Shown here piece by piece: positions 9,275 through 17,895 of a stretch of 64,000 nucleotides of DNA. The translations under genes and the position numbers were made by a program. Origin of the DNA: Hyphomicrobiales bacterium (GTDB taxonomy: Bacteria > Pseudomonadota > Alphaproteobacteria > Rhizobiales > Rhizobiaceae); assembly GCA_900472485.1 (NCBI GenBank), contig UCII01000016.1, forward strand, positions 1 to 64,000. Direction: 5' to 3'. Below the pieces are notes generated by a model. It saw only the letters and a list, made by a program, of their open reading frames with translations. It had not been told where the DNA came from and did no database searches. Each line of letters starts with the position of its first letter. The stretch's first letter is position 1.

Positions 9275-9953
9275 CATCGCACGCTCCCACGATAAACTCA
9301 GCGCACTCACCCGCCTTCACTCTCATCAGCTCCAGCAGCCATCGCGGCCGCCCGACACCTGGAACCGGCAAGTCCTCCGATGGCAGGACGCTCACCCGCC
9401 ACCGCGTCGTCGACGCCGTCGGCTGCCCGAAATCCGAGGCCTCGACCTGTCGGCGCCAGCGCCGGACCACCAGACCCATGGTTCCGGTCTGTTCCGCCGC
9501 CAGCTGCAGACGGCGGGAGGAAACCATCGGCAGCCGGACGATCTCGCCGATAACGGCGCCAAGGCGGCCAAAGGCTAGCGCCTCTTCCATCGAGGCGAGA
9601 ACGTCCTCTTCGCGGTCAGCCTCGACGAAGATGACCCGATCGGAATGCAGACCAGCCTGCGCCAATGCCGGAAAGAACAGGTCCGGCCGTGTCAGGCACC
9701 AGACGATCCTGCCCCTGGTCCGTGCCGCAATGCCGGCGGCAAAGAGCGCAGCCGCTGCCCCATCGACGACCCCTGCTCCGCCGCTCGCGAACTCGTGCAC
9801 GGCGCCATAGGCAAGTCCTCCACCCGGCAACGCGGCGTCGATCTCGGGCACGCCAAAGGCCAGGCAGCCGCTCTTCCTGCCTGCGCTGCCTTCCAGCAAC
9901 GCGATGCGGTCTTTCAGATCGGAGATCACCCTGTTACGGGCAGCAGTCATCAT
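9192..9953 (-). CDS. imuA: ImuA, RecA-like mutasome protein
   Basis: This 253-residue protein is a SulA/RecA-like member of the imuA-imuB-dnaE2 cassette. Recognisable blocks are LAFGVPEIDAALPGGGLAYG followed by GAVHEF, and a central strand-helix region GRIVWCLTRPDLFFPALAQAG. The classical Walker A lysine is not evident, as is common in ImuA. In this family ImuA binds RecA and ImuB and is needed for damage-induced mutagenesis. The start (9953, or the adjacent ATG at 9950) follows AAGGACC six bases upstream. A LexA-type box lies 57 bases upstream of the start codon, so this gene leads an SOS operon. Confidence 0.92.
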   Translation of the reverse strand: MMTAARNRVISDLKDRIALLEGSAGRKSGCLAFGVPEIDAALPGGGLAYGAVHEFASGGAGVVDGAAAALFAAGIAARTRGRIVWCLTRPDLFFPALAQAGLHSDRVIFVEADREEDVLASMEEALAFGRLGAVIGEIVRLPMVSSRRLQLAAEQTGTMGLVVRRWRRQVEASDFGQPTASTTRWRVSVLPSEDLPVPGVGRPRWLLELMRVKAGECAEFIVGACDATGRIHLSAGPADRAGQADGPKSRIIA

Positions 9954-10009
9954 TCACGGGTCCTTGCAAGGCCATGTTGGTGTCGACGTGATGTCGGTCA
10001 AGTGTATAT

Positions 10010-10024
10010 GTTCACTAAATGTTC
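10010..10024. promoter_or_regulatory. SOS (LexA) box, GTTC-N7-GTTC
   Basis: The sequence GTTCACTAAATGTTC is an exact match to the alphaproteobacterial LexA operator pattern GTTC-N7-GTTC. It lies between divergent imuA (start 9953) and the SRAP gene (start 10244) and can serve either. The distance to imuA favours control of the mutasome cassette. Confidence 0.85.
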
Positions 10025-10243
10025 CATCTCGATTTGCAAGTCAAGCAACCCAAAATAGGAATATTATCCCTCTATTTTAGTGGACTTTAAGATTCGCATT
10101 GGGAATCATGGACATGACTTCGGCGGGGCACGGACGAAGCTTTGGAAAAAGTTTCGAAGCCGATCCGCCGGCAGCCACCGATTGGCACTCCGGCGCTTCA
10201 TCGGCTACCATGTTGGCTTGCTTCAAGGGGAGATGGAGCGTCT

Positions 10244-11017
10244 ATGTGCAATCTTTACCGCATGGAAGACAAGGACTGGGTGAACAAGTGGGCTCAGGAT
10301 GCCGAGAGCCTGATCAACCTCATGCCCGCCTATCAGATGAACCCGGATCAGATGGGGCCGATCGTCCGCAACACCGCTGATGGAGGCAAGCAGCTCGTCC
10401 ATGCCCGCTGGGGTCTTCCCTCCCCGCGGTTTGCGCTGGAGAAAGCGGCCAAAGCCAGGGCGGAGAAGCTTGCGGCCAAGGGCAAACCCTTCGATCTTGA
10501 AGAACTGATCCGCATGGAGCCCGACCGCGGCACAACCAATGTCCGCAATCTCAAGCTTCCGCACTGGCGGCGCTGGTTCGGTGTCGAGAACCGCTGTCTC
10601 GTTCCCGTCACCAGCTTTGCCGAACCGGATCCGGCAAGCCAGGAGGCAGGCGGCAATGTGCCGAACGCCTGGTTCGCGCGCGATGGCAGCAAGCCGCTGA
10701 TGTTCTTTGCCGGCATCCATGTGCCGCAATGGACCTCGGTCCGCAAGGTCAAGGACGGGTTCACGACCGACGATCTCTACGGGTTTCTGACCACCGATCC
10801 GAACAATCTCGTCAAACCCATTCATGGCAAGGCTATGCCGGTGCTCTTGCTGACAAAGGAAGAGACCGATGCCTGGATGAGAGCGCCTTGGGATGAGGCC
10901 AAGGATCTTGCACGGCCATTGCCGGATGATGCGTTGATCGTCACGGCGCGCGAACCCTATGGGTCGACCATCGTCACCAACGAAGGTGAGCTGGTCAGCC
11001 AGCCGCAGCTATTCTAA
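10244..11017 (+). CDS. SOS response-associated peptidase family protein (SRAP/HMCES/YedK type)
   Basis: The protein has 257 residues. It begins MCNLYRM, so Cys2 becomes the N-terminal nucleophile after methionine removal. This is the residue with which YedK/HMCES proteins form a stable thiazolidine crosslink to abasic sites in single-stranded DNA. The other active-site positions are seen as N99 (TTNVRN), E127 (TSFAEP) and H194 (PIHGKAMPV). The start at 10244 is fixed by this chemistry and by the ribosome site AAGGGGAGATGGA; the longer frame from 10142 is rejected. The gene is divergent from the SOS mutasome, so abasic-site protection and error-prone repair sit side by side under one intergenic region. 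Confidence 0.92.
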   Translation: MCNLYRMEDKDWVNKWAQDAESLINLMPAYQMNPDQMGPIVRNTADGGKQLVHARWGLPSPRFALEKAAKARAEKLAAKGKPFDLEELIRMEPDRGTTNVRNLKLPHWRRWFGVENRCLVPVTSFAEPDPASQEAGGNVPNAWFARDGSKPLMFFAGIHVPQWTSVRKVKDGFTTDDLYGFLTTDPNNLVKPIHGKAMPVLLLTKEETDAWMRAPWDEAKDLARPLPDDALIVTAREPYGSTIVTNEGELVSQPQLF

Positions 11018-11280
11018 TTCGCTCGGCAAGTGCATCTGGCATTACGGATGGCCTGCCGCATGATTCCACGAAGACATCGCTCGTTACCACGAGCTATCCC
11101 TCGCGCCGATTTTGCTCCGACGGAGATCCTGGGCTTGGATGTGGGAAAGCGTTGGCAATGAAGGCTAAAGCCGAACCATCCGCAAATCTTTGAAAGCCGC
11201 CGCATTTCAATTTCGTTGTAAGTTACCTTGCATTGAAACAGCCTCACGAGCGACAATAGTGAACACAAGGAGAGTTGCGC

Positions 11281-12495
11281 GTGGCACGCAAGAAACGGCT
11301 GCTGATGATTTTGGGCGCTGGCAGTTCGGTGGCTTGCGGAATGCCCAGCGTCGCTGAGATCAACACGTTGATGGCTAGTTGGGCACGCGAATTTGCCGAG
11401 ACTTGGCAATTTACCAATTTTTATGATCGAGTTTGGCGTGCGCTCGAGCGTCATCTCGCGTCCGGCTTCCAATCCGCCCGGCAATCGCCCAATTTCGAGC
11501 GAGCGCTTGGCGATCTACTCGCACTCATGCACTGGGTCCGGCCCTCGCCCGAAGGCAGCGCGCTCGCGACGCTGTTTGAGCAGACCCAGCCGCCGCCTAA
11601 CCTGTCGTTCATCAATTCCGATCGCTATGGTCCCTATATCGAGGTCAAGACCATGATCGCCCATCTCGCGGCAAGGCTCGCGTGCGAGATGCGTAAGCGT
11701 TGCATAGCGATGCCAACAGATCTGCGAGCGTTGGAACAATGGCGTGCGATGCTGCGAGCGTTGCGAGGTCGCTTCGATGTTGCTATCTACAACCTCAACT
11801 ACGACACGGTAGCTCTATCCGGCTGGCCCGACGCATTCACGGGGTTTGATATCGATGGACGGTTCGATCCGGCCGCCGTCTATCGCCGGGACTGGGAAGG
11901 TATTTTTCACCTTCATGGTAGCGTCCATTTTTCGCTCGCCAACTCATTGGGCGACCACATCGTCTGGCGCAACGATCTGAAGGGCGCTTTTCTCGATAGT
12001 AACGATCGCTTTGCCGACTACGGCAGCGACGGCAAGGACTTCCTCCCGACGACATTAATTGCGGGTGGATTCAAGCTCGATCAGCTCCTGACCGAGCCCT
12101 TCCAGGCCTATCGGGCAGCGCTGACCCGCGACATCGCCCTTGCCGACGCCATCATGATCGGCGGTTATGGCTTTGGCGATACCCATGTGAACCGTGCACT
12201 GTGCTGTGCACTCGCTCTCTCCCGCGCGCGTCCGCCAGTGCTCGTACTCGACTGGGCTGGTCCGCAGACTGAGCCAATGGACGTCCGGCAGGACGCTTGG
12301 GCTCGTGAACTGAGGCAAGCGCTCTTTGCATCGAGCCCTTTTGTTGGCGCAGGTACGAGCGTGATCGAAATGCCCGCCGTACTCGCTGAGCAGGGTCGGT
12401 GCGAGGTCTCCAGTGCGCATCGCGTCGCGATCTGGTATGGAGGGTTTGGTGATGCGGCACCGCTAATCGATCGGCTAACTCATTGGTTGCATTAG
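11281..12495 (+). CDS. SIR2-like domain protein, probable NAD+-consuming defence effector
   Basis: This 404-residue protein has the SIR2 fold signatures: the dinucleotide-binding GAGSS near residue 12, YNLNYDTV mid-protein, HLHGSVHF with the likely catalytic histidine near residue 212, and a late GGYGFGD block. Stand-alone SIR2-like proteins of this type are known as NADase effectors of several anti-phage systems (Thoeris, DSR, SIR2-HerA), where they deplete NAD+ on infection. No HerA, TIR or Argonaute partner is adjacent. The GTG at 11281 was chosen because AAGGAGAG ends 6 bases before it; a TTG at 11275 would abut the ribosome site. A defence role is inferred from family and neighbourhood. 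Confidence 0.8.
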   Translation: MARKKRLLMILGAGSSVACGMPSVAEINTLMASWAREFAETWQFTNFYDRVWRALERHLASGFQSARQSPNFERALGDLLALMHWVRPSPEGSALATLFEQTQPPPNLSFINSDRYGPYIEVKTMIAHLAARLACEMRKRCIAMPTDLRALEQWRAMLRALRGRFDVAIYNLNYDTVALSGWPDAFTGFDIDGRFDPAAVYRRDWEGIFHLHGSVHFSLANSLGDHIVWRNDLKGAFLDSNDRFADYGSDGKDFLPTTLIAGGFKLDQLLTEPFQAYRAALTRDIALADAIMIGGYGFGDTHVNRALCCALALSRARPPVLVLDWAGPQTEPMDVRQDAWARELRQALFASSPFVGAGTSVIEMPAVLAEQGRCEVSSAHRVAIWYGGFGDAAPLIDRLTHWLH

Positions 12496-12685
12496 GGCGG
12501 TGGTGAGGATCAACGGTGTTGTCTCGGCGAACCGCCGCTCTGATCCGTTGAATGGAAGTCCCGGTACCGGTCGCGTGCGGACAAAAAATCTGCCGAGAAG
12601 CAGAAATAGCCAGAACGACTGCATTCTCAACCGGCAAGCGACAGCCAGATATACCACTGGCGCGGGGTTTCCTTATGCGCCACGG

Positions 12686-13585
12686 TTATAAACCCTTGTC
12701 GTGCTGAGCCTCCAAATCTTCAAAAAACCGCTTCACCTCGGCATCGCGCATTGAACTCTCGAGTGATTGCGCCATCCTTTCGAACAGCGTCCCCATCTTG
12801 CGAAGATAGTCCTGATCAATGTCGGTATGTTTGTTCCCGTCCTTGTCATTGCCGTTTCGGTGGACGCAATCGTGACGCTTATTGACCGACTTCATAAGTA
12901 AGGAGCGGTCGATCTTGTCGTGCGGGAGGATCGCCCTTCCAAAGGCTGTTTCACAGATCCAGTTCACGAGAGTTAGGCTGTGGAACGACAGTCCTTGTAG
13001 CGTGGTCTTGACCATCTCTCGCACGATGTCCGGCTTGTCGAGGACGGTCTCGAGGCTGATCTGCTTGTCCTTCAGGCCATCGAGCTTCAACATGCGTCGC
13101 TGCACTTCCGGGTCGCCAAGCGCGGCCCCGATGATCGCGTCGGAGAAGTAGGCCTCCCCGATCGAGTAGAGCGTGCCGAAAAGCATGCGATTCCGGCTGC
13201 TGGCGCCGCTAGCTTCACCTATCGCGCTTACATTGGCTCGCCACTCTTGCATCGCATCCAGGAAGATGCCATACGCTCCCGGTTCTGGTAGCGGCTCATC
13301 CCAGTCATCGTCAGAAATGTCAAGCATGCTCACTGAAACTTTGACATCGTGATGCTGTTCGAGCTGACCGGAATAAAATCCACCCTTCTTCCGAAGCCGG
13401 ACTGTCCATTCGTGGTCTGTCTCGGGGTTGAGGCACGATACCTCCTCGATATGGTCATCCTCGTCCCCGGGAAATTCAAGAAAAGCTGCGGACGGATGAC
13501 CGCACACGGGACAAAGAAAACCGACCTCGACGTGAACTGGCTCCGCGGACCACCTCTCAATCATCAGCTCGCTCATCGATCCCAT
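12686..13585 (-). CDS. Zinc-ribbon and HEPN-like protein, function unknown
   Basis: The 299-residue protein has an N-terminal CPVCGH (Cys25, Cys28) with further possible ligands Cys51 and His58, suggesting a zinc ribbon. A mostly helical C-terminal half contains RHDCVH (Arg237 to His242), the Rx4H motif typical of HEPN domains, followed by RNGND. HEPN domains are commonly RNases in toxin-antitoxin and defence systems, but many also act as non-catalytic helpers. The start at 13585 follows GGAG six bases upstream. The gene lies 99 bp downstream of the Mrr-like nuclease gene on the same strand and may be co-transcribed. Domain calls come from motifs alone. Confidence 0.6.
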   Translation of the reverse strand: MGSMSELMIERWSAEPVHVEVGFLCPVCGHPSAAFLEFPGDEDDHIEEVSCLNPETDHEWTVRLRKKGGFYSGQLEQHHDVKVSVSMLDISDDDWDEPLPEPGAYGIFLDAMQEWRANVSAIGEASGASSRNRMLFGTLYSIGEAYFSDAIIGAALGDPEVQRRMLKLDGLKDKQISLETVLDKPDIVREMVKTTLQGLSFHSLTLVNWICETAFGRAILPHDKIDRSLLMKSVNKRHDCVHRNGNDKDGNKHTDIDQDYLRKMGTLFERMAQSLESSMRDAEVKRFFEDLEAQHDKGL

Positions 13586-13684
13586 GCTGCACTCCGATTT
13601 CTGACTCCGGTTCAGCCATTAACACGCATGGCCCCAAACATGAATTCCTGCCGGCGGTTGCGCCGCGCGGGAAATCGGCGAGCA

Positions 13685-14935
13685 TCACTCGTAAAACGAC
13701 TGCGTGTCCACTGTGAAATCGATGATACAAATCCCGTACGGGTCGATGTATCCCTGCACCTCTCCGCGAAACGACATGGACGTGGGTGCAGTTTCCTTGT
13801 CATAGGAGAGCTCGACCGAAGTCTCCAGTGAAGCCAGAAAATCGATTTTTGTCCGGTCTTCACTAGGTCGCACAGACAGATCGTAGGGATGCACGCCTTC
13901 CAACCTTGTCTGGGATGACAACGAATCGAGATCACCCCAAGCGCGGTACTTTTCGGGCGACGTCGTGAGCTCCTCTTCGATGAAGGCACGAATCTCCTCT
14001 CCATAGAGTTCAACCAAGTCTTCCGCCGCCAACTCGACCGCCAACTGTATCTGCTCCTCATTGGTCGGCTCGTACCGTTCCGCGTAGAACCTGAACGCAA
14101 ACAATGACGGGCCCTCACCGTTCCTGACCTTAATTAATTCGCGGCATAGCTGCGCAGTTTGGACCGGCTTCAATGCCGCAAGCGTCTTAAGCGCTTCTTC
14201 GAATGCATCGAACTCAATTTCTCCATACGCAAGCTCTTGTGCCGCCTGGCCTGGATCGTTTCTTTCGAGTAGTTGGGCGAGTGCGCGATCTATCGTCCTC
14301 GAGCTGGCTTGGTCGTCAGGCCAAATTCGCTCTCCGCTTATCCAGCGATCATCGACATGGTATGCCTCGATGACGGTTTGGATCTTCTTGTAAATCGCCG
14401 GCGGAACTAAAATTCTCAGCGACTCCAACGCCTGCGGCAAGCTGCTTAAGCGTTGGTAGGCGGTATAGCTAGCGGGCAAAAAGCGCTTCACGAGGCCGAC
14501 GTTAGAACCATTTAGCAGGAGATGTTCCAGTTCATGTCGATCCCAGATCTTAGTCTCCATCTCACCTTGCTCATTTAATGTATCAAGCAAAGATTTGAGG
14601 CCGGTGCTTACCGTCGTTGTTGTTACAAGAAGAAAAGCATCTGCTTTGTGTTGGGCAATTTTGTCTGATACAGAGCCGACCTCCGCCTCAGATACTGATC
14701 TTCCTGACCTTGCAAAGTCCTTGCAGCTAACAAGCCATCGCAAGCTCCGCGAACCGATCGCACCCTTCCGGCTTTCCGTAAAAAATAAATCTCGCCCCTG
14801 GTCTGCTCCGCGACCGGACCACTCGGGGTTAAGACCGAGCAGCTTTCCAAGCTCTCGAACAAGAGCTTCGAGATCCTCCCCAGCTGGCGAACTGGATTTG
14901 GAAGCGGAAAGCTCTGTAAAATCTAAAATGGGCAT
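13685..14935 (-). CDS. Mrr-like restriction endonuclease domain protein
   Basis: This 416-residue protein begins with a restriction-endonuclease-like fold: helix EDLEALVRELGKLLG, then WSGRGADQGRDLFF and the strand LRWLVSCKDFARSG. The likely PD-(D/E)xK residues are D49 and K72. The residue two before the lysine is Ser rather than the usual Glu or Gln, so catalysis is plausible but not certain. Mrr-type enzymes cut foreign, often methylated, DNA. The remaining 300 residues are unassigned and rich in acidic helices. It starts after GGGAGA and is divergent from the operon carrying an adenine methyltransferase (16213), with which it could form a restriction-modification or defence unit. Confidence 0.65.
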   Translation of the reverse strand: MPILDFTELSASKSSSPAGEDLEALVRELGKLLGLNPEWSGRGADQGRDLFFTESRKGAIGSRSLRWLVSCKDFARSGRSVSEAEVGSVSDKIAQHKADAFLLVTTTTVSTGLKSLLDTLNEQGEMETKIWDRHELEHLLLNGSNVGLVKRFLPASYTAYQRLSSLPQALESLRILVPPAIYKKIQTVIEAYHVDDRWISGERIWPDDQASSRTIDRALAQLLERNDPGQAAQELAYGEIEFDAFEEALKTLAALKPVQTAQLCRELIKVRNGEGPSLFAFRFYAERYEPTNEEQIQLAVELAAEDLVELYGEEIRAFIEEELTTSPEKYRAWGDLDSLSSQTRLEGVHPYDLSVRPSEDRTKIDFLASLETSVELSYDKETAPTSMSFRGEVQGYIDPYGICIIDFTVDTQSFYE

Positions 14936-15105
14936 CAGATCTCCCAGTAATTATGCCAGTCTGCTAATCCTTTATTTCATAAGTGGAACATGCAAGCGTT
15001 TCATAGTGTCCTACGGATTGTACTCGGTAGATATCCACGGCAGCGTTTCGCATTTCCTCAAATTGAGATAGATGTAGCCATTTACAACCGAGCCGATTAC
15101 CAGAC

Positions 15106-16185
15106 ATGGATGATCCAACTCCTGCATCAAAACCGAACTCGTCACTTGTGCCGGCGGATTTGACCGATAGCTTGCCGCCTGATCGATTGCTGCTCTACAG
15201 CCTGCTTTGGCACATTGAAATCTGGATGAGGGAGATGGTGTACGTTGAGCTATCTGCTCGGTATGGCGTGACTTGGCCAACGTACATCCAGGGAAATGAA
15301 GCAAGGGCAAAGGCCAGCGACAGTCGGTTAACGCATATGCCGACGAGGGAGAAACTAAAGCTAAGCTACGTCCTCTTCTCAAATTTGCAGCGGACGATCA
15401 GCAAACACTGGCGGCTGTTTCACCAGTACCTTCCTCCAAAAGATATTTGGAAGGCAAGATTGAGCGAAGTCGATCAGATCAGGAACAGGGTCGCCCATTT
15501 CCGAATTGGGCATGAGGGGGATCTGCACCGTGTTCGCCAGTTGGTGAACGACATGGACGCCGGATTTTGGCACTTTTGCACCTCTTATAACAATCCGATT
15601 CCCATCCTTGATCCCAGCAAGGATCCCGTCGCGAAGCGCTTTGCTGCTCTTGATCCTTTTCCTTGGGCTGAAGTTGAGCCGAACACGTTCGCGCAAATCG
15701 GACACGCGCCCCACGATCTTTCCATGGCCGTGACTGTTGGCGTGTTAAGGAGGCCATGGCTGCGTGCCAAACAGCCGCAATCGATAATGGGACGACCCGG
15801 CTTTCTATATGATGTCAGCCTTGTGGCCCGAAATAATAGAATATTTGATTACCCTGAATTTCTACGGTCGACGCGCCGCCTGCACACGCGTGTCTGCCAC
15901 ATATGCCTCGACACGACCCGTGGCAGGATCCGTCTCACGGTACCGAGTATCTCTGGTAAAGCGGTCGTACTGCCTCTACTGGAGGAGCTTGTCGAAACAG
16001 CTCTGCGCTGCCTCCGCCCTGATTTCGGTCGTCGAGACTTTGCGAATTTTGATACTGATGTGTCGGCAATTCGTTCAGCGGTCGACAAGATCGCGCTGGA
16101 ATGGCCGGAGTATGTCCTCGGACCAACCAATCCGCTCACGTTTCTCGACCCGTCGATGCCCTGCAAGTTTTTCCCACAGGTTTGA
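15106..16185 (+). CDS. HEPN-motif protein, function unknown
   Basis: This soluble 359-residue protein has no recognised full-length family. Near residue 126 it has IRNRVAHFR, an Rx4H motif (R126, H131) set in helices, as in Swt1-like and other HEPN domains. The N-terminal 110 residues are helical (LLLYSLLWHIEIWMREMVYV). It is the first gene of a rightward run; its stop lies 27 bp before the methyltransferase start. Position at the head of a methyltransferase/kinase cluster and the HEPN motif suggest an RNase effector or sensor, but this is inference. The ribosome site is weak. Confidence 0.55.
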   Translation: MDDPTPASKPNSSLVPADLTDSLPPDRLLLYSLLWHIEIWMREMVYVELSARYGVTWPTYIQGNEARAKASDSRLTHMPTREKLKLSYVLFSNLQRTISKHWRLFHQYLPPKDIWKARLSEVDQIRNRVAHFRIGHEGDLHRVRQLVNDMDAGFWHFCTSYNNPIPILDPSKDPVAKRFAALDPFPWAEVEPNTFAQIGHAPHDLSMAVTVGVLRRPWLRAKQPQSIMGRPGFLYDVSLVARNNRIFDYPEFLRSTRRLHTRVCHICLDTTRGRIRLTVPSISGKAVVLPLLEELVETALRCLRPDFGRRDFANFDTDVSAIRSAVDKIALEWPEYVLGPTNPLTFLDPSMPCKFFPQV

Positions 16186-16212
16186 CAACGTCCGAACAAG
16201 GGGTTGGCGGCA

Positions 16213-17895
16213 ATGAGCATCTACTCTATCACAAAGGGAGCGCATCAGTTGCACTCGGCAATGCGATCGCCTAGCGAGCGGGGTGCGCTGGCTGGCTGCG
16301 AAGTGAATGGGGTGAAAATGGGGATACAGGAACCGACAGGTCGTAAGCTGCTAGGTCAGTTTTTCACCCCCGCTTTCGAAGCGAATTCCATCGTTTCCTG
16401 GGCTATTCGTTCCGGACATGAATACATCCTCGAGCCGAGCGTCGGAGAAGGAGGGCTCCTACTCCCTGCGCTGACACATGCACGTACACTACATCTTACG
16501 CCCGGCATCCGGGCCATAGCATGTGACCTAGACAAGTCAGTCATCGACGGGCTCCGTACGACGGTTGGCCCTGAAGTCGATTTGATTCATTCGGACTTCT
16601 TCGCGCTCGACCCCGAAACGATTGCGCAAGTCGATGTGGTCTTGGCCAATCCCCCGTTTACGCGAAACCACCAGCTCAGTGCCGAGGATCGAGCACAGCT
16701 CAAGAAGCGATACCCAATTAAAGGAGCAGCAGGCCTCTGGGTATATTTCGCCTTACATGCACGTAAATTCCTGCGGCCGGGCGGCAGGATGGCGTTTCTC
16801 GTGCCCGCCGCCGCGAGCTTTAGTCGGTATGGCGAAGATCTTCTGCTCCAACTGAAAGACGAATTTCGTGAGCTCTCACTGCAGGAACTTCCGAAAAAAC
16901 CTTCGTGGATTGGATCGGCGGATGAAAGGGGTGTGCTGGTTCTAGCCGATGGCTATCGGGCTGGACCCGCCCCGGCGATCACTCGTGGTGTCTGGCGCTA
17001 TGACGGAGTCGCGCGTGGCGGACTAAGTCGAGCCTACGCTAAGACACCGGCATTCGAAGCACTGAAGAAGGCCTCTAGACCTCTAGGGGAGATCGCCGAC
17101 CTTGCTATTGGTCTGGTGACAGGCAGGAACACTGTCTTTCTCCTAAATCAGCAAGACATTGCAAGATATCGGATTGATCAAAACGACCTCACTCCTGTTA
17201 TCACACGCGCCAAGCACGTCCGGGGGATTGTTATCGACAAGACCGATCTCTGCGGCCTCGGTGACCAGGGGGAGAAAACGTGGATGCTTACTCCCCAGGA
17301 GTTAGGTGAGCGCGGTGGCGGTGTTCGTTCAAGATTGGCTTTGATTAGTGCAAGCACAAGGCGAGAAACGTTGTGGCTCAATAAGAGGTCACCTTGGTGG
17401 AAGGTCGGCAAAACCGGGCGCTGTGATGCCGTTTTCACCTATATGAATGACAAGGGACCTCGCTTAGCCTTGGTTGAGGACGGTATTTTCTGCACCAACA
17501 CCCTGCATCAGGTCACCTTCAAACAAGCAACTAGGGAATGCGACCGGCTATCGGCAGTCGTTTCCATCCTGTCGACTTTTGGTCAGTTGTGCGCCGAAGG
17601 GATCGGGAGAGGATATGGCGGCGGCTTGCTGAAGTTCGAACTGCAGGAGGCGCGACTGATGCCTATCCTCATACATGCCGACGGTGTGGCGTCCGAGGCG
17701 ATTTTCGCTATCGACAAGAAACTTCGCTGCGGCCAACCGGACGAGGCTCGGCGCCTTGCCGACGCTGCGATACTTCCAGCGATCCTTGGTGCCGAATGGC
17801 GCCGCGCCGCGCGTGAGCTCGAGGAAATGCTTGAATACGTCCGAGGCGCAAGGCGGCGCGGAGAAGCTCGCCAATTTGAGTATGGCCATGACTGA
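16213..17895 (+). CDS. N6-adenine DNA methyltransferase, Eco57I/TaqI-like
   Basis: The 560-residue protein has the gamma-type order of adenine methyltransferase motifs: motif X GQFFTP (residues 48-53), the SAM-binding motif I EPSVGEGGLL (near 75) and the catalytic NPPF (146-149). A roughly 350-residue C-terminal part resembles the target-recognition region of type I/II enzymes. Length and layout fit a modification subunit or a type IIG-like enzyme, but no nuclease motif is visible in the chain. The ATG at 16213 has AAGGGG 10 bases upstream; a TTG at 16204 or an ATG at 16318 are alternatives. Its stop overlaps the start of the GHKL protein by 8 bp, so the two are co-translated. Confidence 0.85.
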   Translation: MSIYSITKGAHQLHSAMRSPSERGALAGCEVNGVKMGIQEPTGRKLLGQFFTPAFEANSIVSWAIRSGHEYILEPSVGEGGLLLPALTHARTLHLTPGIRAIACDLDKSVIDGLRTTVGPEVDLIHSDFFALDPETIAQVDVVLANPPFTRNHQLSAEDRAQLKKRYPIKGAAGLWVYFALHARKFLRPGGRMAFLVPAAASFSRYGEDLLLQLKDEFRELSLQELPKKPSWIGSADERGVLVLADGYRAGPAPAITRGVWRYDGVARGGLSRAYAKTPAFEALKKASRPLGEIADLAIGLVTGRNTVFLLNQQDIARYRIDQNDLTPVITRAKHVRGIVIDKTDLCGLGDQGEKTWMLTPQELGERGGGVRSRLALISASTRRETLWLNKRSPWWKVGKTGRCDAVFTYMNDKGPRLALVEDGIFCTNTLHQVTFKQATRECDRLSAVVSILSTFGQLCAEGIGRGYGGGLLKFELQEARLMPILIHADGVASEAIFAIDKKLRCGQPDEARRLADAAILPAILGAEWRRAARELEEMLEYVRGARRRGEARQFEYGHD

